Shown: positions 13,987-20,763 of the stretch, in pieces
Layout: each line of letters opens with the position of its first letter
How positions within the stretch are numbered: the first letter of the stretch is position 1
From: a virus
Strand: one strand, 5' to 3'
IMG/VR virus record: IMGVR_UViG_3300037847_003263
Span: 1 to 20,763 of that record
Length of the DNA: 20,763 nt
Made by a program: the position numbers and the translations under genes
Notes under the pieces: generated by a model
Databases searched by the model: none
What the model saw: the letters and a program-made list of their open reading frames with translations, nothing else
What the model was told of the DNA's origin: nothing

Positions 13987-15233
13987 TCTTTCTCCACAAA
14001 GTATTCTTTAAACTCAGGAAGATAATGTTTAACGTCCTGATTTCTAATCTTATCTAGTTTCTTTGTTATATCTACAAACTGGTCAAAGTACTTATCGTGT
14101 AACGATTCGTTATCTAACATCTTTCTGTAACTTTCAAACTGAGGTAAAGTATAATCTACTTTTTGATTTTGTCTCTTTAAGTAAGTTATATGTTCGTCTA
14201 GTTTTTTCTTTGCTTTCTCAACCATATGTGGAGGTGCAGTTTCTACACGATACCACTCAGGATGTAATAATGGATTAAGACCAAATTTATTAATATCAAT
14301 CAAATCATTTTCATATAGATACTTGTGTAAATCAACCACGTGTTCCATATTCATAATACCAACTGTACAACTATCATATAGTTCTACGTTAGGACATTCT
14401 TTTCTAACTAATCTTAAGTTTTCTTCAATCTTTTTCCATTGCGGTCCGTGTCTCACATATTCTGCACGTTCACCGAATGCATCTATACTTGCCATTACTT
14501 TTACTTTTTTAAGTGTGTTCCATATATCTATGGCTGTTCTCTTTTTGTACTTTAACTGACTCATATTGGTTTGATAGAATATATCAGCATCAAGATTTCC
14601 TTGTCTAATCAACTCATCAATAAAGTCCCAATGTTCAGGCATTATCAAAGGCTCACCACCTGCAAAATATATTCTTTCTAAGTTTTTCATTTGTGGTTTT
14701 GTTTCATCAAGTAGTGTAGAAAAATCATCACGTACTTTCTTAACTTTAGTATTATGTATAGCAAATGTATCGCCTAATAATTTCACACTATCATCATACC
14801 ACATTGTACTAAAGTCAGGGCCACAACTTCGACATTTCATATTACAATTATTACTAAATCTAATATCCCAATATGTTATTCTTAATTCTTTTAAAGTTCC
14901 ATCTTCATCTGTATTCTTAACTAAATCGTAATGATGCCAGTTTTCTCTATTCATATTAATACGTAAACTATCAAAGCCATAACTTTCTTGCTCATAACAT
15001 CTAGTACAAGCCTTGCTTGGTTTGCCTTCAAGCATATTCTTTCTAAGTTGTTTTGCTTTGTCTGTATTAAGTATATCTTGTAAACTAGTATTGTTCAGAT
15101 TACCAAATTGATGTTCAGGACCTACGTTACTCAAGCAACAAGGATATACTTCTCCTCCAGCCCAAGCGTGAACGTGAACCCACGGAGCCATACAGAAAAC
15201 TTTACTTTCTTTTGCTTTCTTTTGTTCTAACAT
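13983..15233 (-). CDS. Twitch-type radical SAM protein, 416 aa (array member 4, CC type)
   Basis: This is the clearest textbook member. VFCMAPWVHVHAWAGGEVYP leads into Cys32-Cys33, with Cys14 in FCMAPW and CTRC at 76-79 (KACTRCYEQE). The radical-SAM motif is CNMKCRSC (130-137) and AGGEPL is at 191-196. The barrel carries ASIDAFGE and EYVRHG. The tail is IRNQ...LPEFKEYF. The FC-x-x-PW...G...PCC opening is also that of the large bacterial radical-SAM/SPASM-twitch group, whose characterised relatives modify peptides or sugars. It has a 7-nt overlap with member 3 and an ATGA overlap with member 5. Substrate is unknown. Confidence 0.88.
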   Translation of the reverse strand: MLEQKKAKESKVFCMAPWVHVHAWAGGEVYPCCLSNVGPEHQFGNLNNTSLQDILNTDKAKQLRKNMLEGKPSKACTRCYEQESYGFDSLRINMNRENWHHYDLVKNTDEDGTLKELRITYWDIRFSNNCNMKCRSCGPDFSTMWYDDSVKLLGDTFAIHNTKVKKVRDDFSTLLDETKPQMKNLERIYFAGGEPLIMPEHWDFIDELIRQGNLDADIFYQTNMSQLKYKKRTAIDIWNTLKKVKVMASIDAFGERAEYVRHGPQWKKIEENLRLVRKECPNVELYDSCTVGIMNMEHVVDLHKYLYENDLIDINKFGLNPLLHPEWYRVETAPPHMVEKAKKKLDEHITYLKRQNQKVDYTLPQFESYRKMLDNESLHDKYFDQFVDITKKLDKIRNQDVKHYLPEFKEYFVEKE

Positions 15234-16354
15234 ACGTATCCTATCAACTCAGGAAATGCTTTCTCAAATAACCCTGGTCTTGTTTGTTTTGGATATTCAA
15301 GTCTTGTTTTAAATGTATTAACATCTCCTGGCATATCCATAAATTTAGTCAACCAGTTATCTTTACCAACAACTGGATTAATTTGTATATCTTCTATATC
15401 GTGTTTATCAAACTTTTCTTTTACTCTTGTTTTGAATTCTTCAGGTAAATCTTTTACACAAAAAGGATGCATAACAAGATTATTAAAAATCTTTACATTG
15501 TGTTTATTGCACCACTGATGAAACTCAGGCAAGTGAAATATATTCAATGCACTTACACTATGTGATATTTCTACTTGACACAAACCTTCATCTCTGAGAT
15601 GCATAAATTTTTTAAATGTTTCATATGTTTCTTCCCACTTCGCAGGATATCTTTGAAATTCAAATTGCTCTTTTGTATTATCAATAGACAACATAATTCT
15701 TACTAATTTAAAATGTTTAAAATAATCTATCAAATCTTTTGGCCACATAGTGCAATTAGTAAACCAAGTTATTTCAATATTCTTTGCAATATCTTTATCG
15801 ACAAGAAACTGTAATAATATCTTTTGTTTCTTAATCATAAATGGTTCACCACCAGCAAGTTCAACACGATTTAAATCTTCTACGTGATTATTTAAGTCTT
15901 CCCAAAATCTATCTTCATCTTGCCATTTGTTATATGGCTTATATTCTATACCAAATGATTTGTCTATACTTCCCCATTTAGAACTAGAGTGTGAACCACA
16001 TATAGCACAAGCAAGGTTACAAGTATTCCCCATTTTTAAATCTATTGCTTGTAGAGAATTCTTTTTATATCTAAAGTTCTTTGTCCATAATTTTATTTCT
16101 CTTTGTCTTTTGCTTTCGCCACCTGTTTGTTCAACTTCATAGCATTGTTTACAATCTGTCTGATAGTAGTCATCAAAGTTTTTGATCCAGTCTTGTCTAT
16201 CACTGTCTCTAAGTATTTCTGTAATTGTATGATAATGTGCGTTTGCTTTTTCTCCATTAATAGTAAATCTTTTAGAACTAATACAACAAGGAGTTGCCTC
16301 ACCTTTTGTAGTAAGTTCAAGATTATTTGTTACTAATGGACAGAAATTACTCAT
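15227..16354 (-). CDS. Twitch-type radical SAM protein, 375 aa (array member 3, CC type)
   Basis: This is the shortest of the eight. Auxiliary cysteines are Cys5 (NFCPLV), Cys23-Cys24 (TPCC) and CKQC (68-71). The core motif CNLACAIC spans 112-119, AGGEPF 167-172, and LSIDN with EFQRYP lies in the barrel. It starts in an 8-nt overlap with the end of member 2. The closing signature is TRPGLFEKAFPELIGYV, diverged from the IRxQ form. It groups with members 7 and 8 by length and by the SSSKW after the core cysteines. A + strand reading frame over its 5' end is a shadow. Substrate is unknown. Confidence 0.85.
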   Translation of the reverse strand: MSNFCPLVTNNLELTTKGEATPCCISSKRFTINGEKANAHYHTITEILRDSDRQDWIKNFDDYYQTDCKQCYEVEQTGGESKRQREIKLWTKNFRYKKNSLQAIDLKMGNTCNLACAICGSHSSSKWGSIDKSFGIEYKPYNKWQDEDRFWEDLNNHVEDLNRVELAGGEPFMIKKQKILLQFLVDKDIAKNIEITWFTNCTMWPKDLIDYFKHFKLVRIMLSIDNTKEQFEFQRYPAKWEETYETFKKFMHLRDEGLCQVEISHSVSALNIFHLPEFHQWCNKHNVKIFNNLVMHPFCVKDLPEEFKTRVKEKFDKHDIEDIQINPVVGKDNWLTKFMDMPGDVNTFKTRLEYPKQTRPGLFEKAFPELIGYVC

Positions 16355-17903
16355 TGACGATTACACCACCCAAAGCATCTTTATCAGTATCCCAACCACC
16401 GACACCTGCTTTTTCGTGTGCATCATCACCACCTTCGTATGATTCTGTAGTTGCAGGGTCGCCTGCTCTGTCACCAACTTCAAGAACAAATGTTTTTGAT
16501 TTGATTTGTTCTGGTGTAGGTGCTTTAGCATCTATAGTATCATACCAATCTGCGATAGGACCCTTGAATACTTCTCTGAAATCGTGACCTCTACGAACAT
16601 CAAACTGTGAAAAGAATGCTTTAAAATCGTTATATAGTTTTGGAGTTTCCGCAGTATTCTTGTGAGGAGTTTTTACAATATCAAGATAATCAATTAATCT
16701 TTGTACACTTGCTTTTTCGCCCTCTGTTAATTTTCTCTGCGGTCTGTCTGATATAAACCATCTTTCTAATTTGTCTTTATAAAAAGTTTTAATATGTTCT
16801 GGCAATATTGCGGCACTTTGAAAAGAAGGAAAACGTAAAATATTTAAAGTCATAGTAGGCGCACGTTGTCCGTATTCTTCTCTCAAGTCTAGCATCTCAT
16901 CCATAAAGTTTGTAATAGTAACTAAACACAATGAGTTAATAGTCATCATCATATGTAACTTTTTCACATTTGATTCTTTTAATACACGATGAATATTTGA
17001 TTTCCATAAATCATAATTCAATCCATCACGTATATATTCTGCTTGTTCTTTTGTTGCTTCCATTGATGTATAGATTTCAAAGTTAGGAACAAACCAAGAC
17101 TTTTCAATAAGTTTGTCTAATACTTTTGGTTTCTCAGGAGATAGATTTGAATTAATTGCGAAACGCATATTTCTACCTCTATCAGGATTCTTTTCAAACC
17201 AATCGAATAGTTTCCAAGTACCTCTATGCATAATAGGCTCACCGCCTGTAATTCTAATTTCTTCTAAACAATCTGCTAAGTCACTTTCCCACCACTTATG
17301 AAATGCTTGAATATACGGATTGTCTTCTTCTTGTTTAGACACAGGAGCCGCCCAAGGAGCAGTATCTACAAAGTGTCCTCTACCATCTGATTGTATATTT
17401 TGATAAGCACCATATGTGTTTATATCTTTAACCCAAGCAGTTGAGAATGCTGGATTACAATATGAACATTTAAGATTACAAGCACGGTCAAATGAAATTT
17501 CTAATGTACGTAAATTTACGTTATCGTCCCAAGGCATATTAGCACTCTTTTCGACATCTTCATCTTTAAATATTTCTGTTTTGAAAACTCTATCTGAAAT
17601 ATGGTCTTTACCCATATCTTCAACTTTCCAACAGTATTCACATTCTGCAGGACGTTTGCCTTCTTGCATATACTTACGCATAAGTTTTTTATGCTTTGTA
17701 TTATGAATAGCCGTAGGATTATCTTTTAATTCTTCTAGTGGAATCCAATGACCAGGTGGGTGGTGACAACTAGCAGTTTGTCCGTGACCTAACCAGATAG
17801 TTGCGTTATACCACTTCGCCGCACAGTAAGACGTACTGACAGGATCTATCATACGTTTTTTGTATTGGTGAAGTGTTTCGCCTTCCCAGTGTTTTCTACC
17901 CAT
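16347..17903 (-). CDS. Twitch-type radical SAM protein with C-terminal tail, 518 aa (array member 2, CH type)
   Basis: I set the start at the ATG at 17903, with GAGG about 7 nt upstream; a start at 17933 adds ten residues that overlap member 1. The auxiliary region has Cys27 (YCAAKW), Cys46-His47 (SCHHPP) and CEYC (88-91) followed by WKVEDMG. The core is CNLKCSYC (142-149), GGEP is at 220-223, and the SID motif reads SMEAT, with Glu in place of Asp. Unlike the other seven, it does not stop after the RRGHDF...FKGPIADW signature. It runs on for about 62 Gly-, Asp- and Ala-rich residues that look disordered. Sequence and CxYC-W-x-VED motif pair it with member 1, which overlaps it by 8 nt. Confidence 0.85.
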   Translation of the reverse strand: MGRKHWEGETLHQYKKRMIDPVSTSYCAAKWYNATIWLGHGQTASCHHPPGHWIPLEELKDNPTAIHNTKHKKLMRKYMQEGKRPAECEYCWKVEDMGKDHISDRVFKTEIFKDEDVEKSANMPWDDNVNLRTLEISFDRACNLKCSYCNPAFSTAWVKDINTYGAYQNIQSDGRGHFVDTAPWAAPVSKQEEDNPYIQAFHKWWESDLADCLEEIRITGGEPIMHRGTWKLFDWFEKNPDRGRNMRFAINSNLSPEKPKVLDKLIEKSWFVPNFEIYTSMEATKEQAEYIRDGLNYDLWKSNIHRVLKESNVKKLHMMMTINSLCLVTITNFMDEMLDLREEYGQRAPTMTLNILRFPSFQSAAILPEHIKTFYKDKLERWFISDRPQRKLTEGEKASVQRLIDYLDIVKTPHKNTAETPKLYNDFKAFFSQFDVRRGHDFREVFKGPIADWYDTIDAKAPTPEQIKSKTFVLEVGDRAGDPATTESYEGGDDAHEKAGVGGWDTDKDALGGVIVNE

Positions 17904-19461
17904 ATTTTGCCTCGTATTCTTCTTTTGCCTCATTCCAGAAATCAGTCATTTCAGGGAAAGTTTCTAGGAAATTAAGACCTCTTCTTTCATCGTATTGTTT
18001 AAAGTATTCATAAAAACGAATAAGATGTGTACTTAATTCGTCATCTGTCATATTTATCCCCTCTTTGGCCCACGCCAAATCACGTTCAAGTTTTAATACT
18101 TCATAATTCTTAAAACCTGTGTACTTTCGACCATATAAGTCATTCTCTAAAACATTATCTTTCATAAAGTTAATATTATCTTGTATAGTATCAAGTAATG
18201 TCGGATCTGCTAACTGAATTGTCATCCAGTCAGGATATCTTAGATAAGGGATATCAAACCAAACTCTTTGTCTTTTCTTTCTAACAAAAGGTGGGTGTTT
18301 GAAACCATTATAGTCTGGTGGTTGTATAATTTTATCTTCTTGATTTTCATATCCAAATTCTTCACGTAAATCTAATACCATCTGTAAGAATCCACGTAGA
18401 TTTGGTATACTCAATAATTGAAAAGTATTAATAAAAGAAATTTCAGTTCCATCAGTTTCACGTAATACTCTGCGACAATTATTATACATTTTATCAAAGT
18501 CTAATCCATCACGCATATATTCTGCTTGTTTGCCTACACCATCAACACTAACATATAAACTAAAATGTTTGTATGCAGGTGCGACATACCAGTGATTGCC
18601 ACTATCTGGATTAAATCTTTTTGGATCTTCCCATACACGAATTTCTTCACAAGACTTAATCTTATCAATAAACTTATCGAATAGTTTATCTTGTGGAGGA
18701 CACATATTTGATGTAATACTTAAGTCAAGAAATGGATTTGGATTTTCATTTACATAATCAAATACTTTAAATGTATTGCTATCCATTAATGGTTCACCAC
18801 CTGTCATACGAAAAACTTTCAAGTCTCTGTATATCATTGGAAACCATTTCCAAAATGCTTCGATGTAAGGATTATCTTTACGTGCTACTTCTAATGGCAT
18901 CAAACCAGTCTTACGCAAGTAATCTATATCATTATGACCTGTGCCATTACTGAAACGAAATCCACCGTGTTTCTTTACATCATCTTCCCAAGCCGTTGAC
19001 AAATGAGGAGAACAATAACTACATTTAAAGTTACACGCCTGATTAAAATTAACTTCTACATATCTTGGTGTTATGTTATGATCCCAAGGATTATTTACTA
19101 CTTCGTCCCAGGCATCTTTAACCCACCATTCACTTGAGCGATAATGCCTATCACTCAATCTACCACCTTTCGGGGCGTTAGGGGCATCTTCAACGTTCCA
19201 GCAATATTGACACCCTTCAGGTCGAGTGCCACATTTCATTTGCTTACGTTCTTCTAATTTGAATGTAGTATTGTGTAACGCATTAGGATCTTTTTTAAGT
19301 TCTTCTAATGGTATAGGGTGAGTTGGCGGGTGATAACAACTATGTGTTCTACCTTGTGGTAAATGCAAACTCACTTGTAACCATTTTGCCATACACATTG
19401 ATGGCGATAGAGAATTTAATTTATCCCTGGTTACTATTGCATCGTCATCATAATTCGCCAT
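17896..19461 (-). CDS. Twitch-type radical SAM protein, 521 aa (array member 1, CH type)
   Basis: This is the longest core and the first of the array in transcription order. Auxiliary ligands are Cys23 (MCMAKW), Cys42 in SCYHPP (a Tyr-His follows instead of a second Cys) and CQYC (84-87), then WNVEDAP. The core motif is CNFKCSYC (143-150), with TGGEPL at 220-225 and VSVDGVG and EYMRDG in the barrel. An insertion between the Cys motifs and the barrel end (FVRKKRQRVWFDI and surroundings) accounts for part of the extra length. The tail is RRGLNF...FPEMTDFW. It follows the 325-aa glycosyltransferase gene by 7 nt with only a weak ribosome site. Substrate is unknown. Confidence 0.86.
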   Translation of the reverse strand: MANYDDDAIVTRDKLNSLSPSMCMAKWLQVSLHLPQGRTHSCYHPPTHPIPLEELKKDPNALHNTTFKLEERKQMKCGTRPEGCQYCWNVEDAPNAPKGGRLSDRHYRSSEWWVKDAWDEVVNNPWDHNITPRYVEVNFNQACNFKCSYCSPHLSTAWEDDVKKHGGFRFSNGTGHNDIDYLRKTGLMPLEVARKDNPYIEAFWKWFPMIYRDLKVFRMTGGEPLMDSNTFKVFDYVNENPNPFLDLSITSNMCPPQDKLFDKFIDKIKSCEEIRVWEDPKRFNPDSGNHWYVAPAYKHFSLYVSVDGVGKQAEYMRDGLDFDKMYNNCRRVLRETDGTEISFINTFQLLSIPNLRGFLQMVLDLREEFGYENQEDKIIQPPDYNGFKHPPFVRKKRQRVWFDIPYLRYPDWMTIQLADPTLLDTIQDNINFMKDNVLENDLYGRKYTGFKNYEVLKLERDLAWAKEGINMTDDELSTHLIRFYEYFKQYDERRGLNFLETFPEMTDFWNEAKEEYEAKYG

Positions 19462-19468
19462 ATCATCT

Positions 19469-20446
19469 TTACTTGTCCCAACCAGTCTGCTTTTCAGTTG
19501 CTAATGGATTTGCAACTCTAGGTGGGTTTGTATAAACACGTTTAAAGAATCTTCCGACTTCAGGAGTTGGGTCGCAAAGTTCTAAATCTAATTTATTAAC
19601 AAGTATATCACCTGTATCTAAACACGCATCATACAATTTCTCGTAATCCCAAGTTAGTTTAGTTTTCTCACACTTCATATCTCCTCCCTCAAACTTAGGG
19701 AAAAGTACATTATCAAAATGTTCTTTGAACCAATCAAAACTTGAAATACTTTCTAATAGAAAGTCAGGATTCAAATTGATATCAAAGCATCCTAATCTCG
19801 CTCCATAGATTGCCCATAGACCGTTATCTATATCTGCACCTATGTTTTGCCAAGTAATTAATCTTTCGTAGTTCTTAGGCCATATTCTCTTTTTAAATTC
19901 ATTTGGTTTGACTACTTTACCTTCATCTAAAGACATCTTAACACCTTCACGATATCCTGCTCTAAAGGCTTGATATGGAGAGCCAGCATTATGTACAGTT
20001 GAATAAATGTTATTCATTTGTATATAATTCAAGTCCCAACAAAAATCTACTTTCTTAGTTTCTTCATCTGCATTTTCGTGTGTTTTCATATTAAGAACTA
20101 AGTCAACAGGCCAACATTTGATACCACCATTGCCGTATACTAAACCATTGACTACGTTTTTACCACACCAAGATATAACAGAATTACTCAAGTCTGTGCC
20201 TTCTGGAAATGATAACTCTATATCAAAGAATTTTTCATCTACGATATTATCTCCATCAACACTTATAAATCTTTCAGTGTCACTTTGTCTAGCACATTCT
20301 TTGTGTGCATTATCAAATCCTTTTACTCCGTCAACACGTTTAGCAAAAGGAAATTTACTTATTAAGTCTGCCCAATGTTTTTCTTTTTCGGGTTCGTCAT
20401 AACTAATATAAAATATGTCTAACTCGCCTACTTCAAGTTTTGTCAT
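19469..20446 (-). CDS. Putative glycosyltransferase (GT-A-like), 325 aa
   Basis: The N-terminal half has the layout of a nucleotide-sugar transferase: LDIFYISYDEP (9-19) as the first strand, AKRVDGVKGFDNAHKECA (35-52), then ISVDGDNIV (61-69) whose Asp-x-Asp would bind the metal and donor. GLVYGNGGIKCWP (101-113) is a likely acceptor or donor loop. The C-terminal half has a GARLGCFD segment and no recognised domain. Similar open reading frames with FISVDGDN-like motifs are familiar from marine phages. There is no membrane segment. The start is supported by AGGAGA 6 nt upstream, and the ATG overlaps the stop of the truncated upstream gene (ATGA). Donor and acceptor are unknown. Confidence 0.65.
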   Translation of the reverse strand: MTKLEVGELDIFYISYDEPEKEKHWADLISKFPFAKRVDGVKGFDNAHKECARQSDTERFISVDGDNIVDEKFFDIELSFPEGTDLSNSVISWCGKNVVNGLVYGNGGIKCWPVDLVLNMKTHENADEETKKVDFCWDLNYIQMNNIYSTVHNAGSPYQAFRAGYREGVKMSLDEGKVVKPNEFKKRIWPKNYERLITWQNIGADIDNGLWAIYGARLGCFDINLNPDFLLESISSFDWFKEHFDNVLFPKFEGGDMKCEKTKLTWDYEKLYDACLDTGDILVNKLDLELCDPTPEVGRFFKRVYTNPPRVANPLATEKQTGWDK

Positions 20447-20763
20447 TTAATTCTCCTGAATGAATATGTATCTAAAAACTTTTGTGTATAGATACTTATA
20501 TCATATTTATTATATTCGAATTTAACATCTACACCATCACTTAACAATTTAGCAAATGGTATAGATAGTGTTTTTATTAAAAAGTCTGGTCTATCTTTGT
20601 ACGTAACAAAAAACATATGTTTAGTTTTTCCAGCAACTGTAACACTTTGTGAAGCATCTACTTCTGATTTCGCTTTTAAATCTTCACTTGGTTTTAAAGA
20701 AATTGTTTCACCATCATATGTTATGTCAATATCTGCATTATCATATTCTTCAATTTTTACTAA
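20443..20763 (-). CDS. 3' end of unknown protein (partial)
   Basis: Reading leftwards from the window edge, the frame is open for 106 codons to a TGA that overlaps the glycosyltransferase start (ATGA). The visible part is charged and strand-rich: IDITYDGETISLKPSEDLKA, then SQSVTVAGKTKHMFFVTYKD, ending LDTYSFRRIK. It has no cysteines, signal peptide or membrane helix. Because it is translationally coupled to the glycosyltransferase it should belong to the same operon, whose promoter must lie beyond the right edge. The family is not recognised. Confidence 0.65.
   Translation of the reverse strand, partial: LVKIEEYDNADIDITYDGETISLKPSEDLKAKSEVDASQSVTVAGKTKHMFFVTYKDRPDFLIKTLSIPFAKLLSDGVDVKFEYNKYDISIYTQKFLDTYSFRRIK

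Noticed and set aside
9489-18800. Recurring GGTTCACCACC-like 11-mers on the + strand
   Set aside because: They are the reverse complement of the codons for the conserved GGEP motif in the radical-SAM genes, not a DNA repeat.
1-20763. tRNA genes, CRISPR arrays, insertion sequences, integrase or att sites
   Set aside because: Reading both strands I saw no cloverleaf with a TTCRA arm, no spaced direct repeats, no transposase or integrase motifs and no terminal inverted repeats. Nearly all bases are in genes.

Overview
The window looks like part of an AT-rich tailed-phage genome, probably a marine T4-like or pelagiphage-type myovirus. This is an inference. It rests on dense packing (ATGA and TAATG overlaps almost everywhere), many tiny unassigned genes, a small AdoMet decarboxylase, a stand-alone cupin, and SGNH-hydrolase and radical-SAM genes of the kind seen in marine phages. 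No capsid, tail, terminase, polymerase, tRNA or integrase gene is visible to settle the lineage.

Region 1 (1-1483, + strand) is a run of overlapping small genes. It starts with the 3' end of an unknown gene, then an acidic 62-aa protein, two small membrane proteins, a secreted 143-aa protein, a 73-aa protein and a 54-aa lipoprotein. Region 2 (1480-2988, - strand) has a second small lipoprotein and a 361-aa SGNH-type protein. Region 3 (3010-6443, + strand) has two promoters that share a 13-nt -35 block. The first drives an unknown 264-aa protein, two tiny ORFs, a SpeD-like AdoMet decarboxylase and a type-II phosphomannose-isomerase-like cupin. The second drives a 499-aa secreted FG-GAP/VCBS protein with six Ca-binding repeats. 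A strong hairpin terminator at 6471-6499 closes this module.

Region 4 (6481-20763, - strand, about 14.3 kb) is the striking part. It reads as one polycistronic unit, transcribed right to left. The order is a truncated unknown gene, a GT-A-like glycosyltransferase (325 aa), eight consecutive radical-SAM proteins with an N-terminal cysteine-rich twitch-type domain (521, 518, 375, 416, 465, 460, 397 and 387 aa), a second glycosyltransferase-like protein (289 aa) and two SGNH-type hydrolases/acyltransferases (283 and 226 aa). Neighbours are separated by 7 nt at most and usually overlap, so they are probably co-translated. The radical-SAM proteins all keep CxxxCxxC and GGEP but are far apart in sequence, so they are not recent copies. 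They fall into a Cys-Cys type (five) and a Cys-His type (three), interleaved in the operon.

The best working reading is that region 4 encodes a multistep pathway building or remodelling an unusual glycan or other small building block. Radical-SAM steps would do C-H chemistry (dehydrogenation, epimerisation or similar), glycosyltransferases would attach it, and SGNH enzymes would add or remove acyl groups. The target could be the virion, the host envelope or DNA, and the sequence does not say which. The array of eight with its partners is the best candidate here for an undescribed system.
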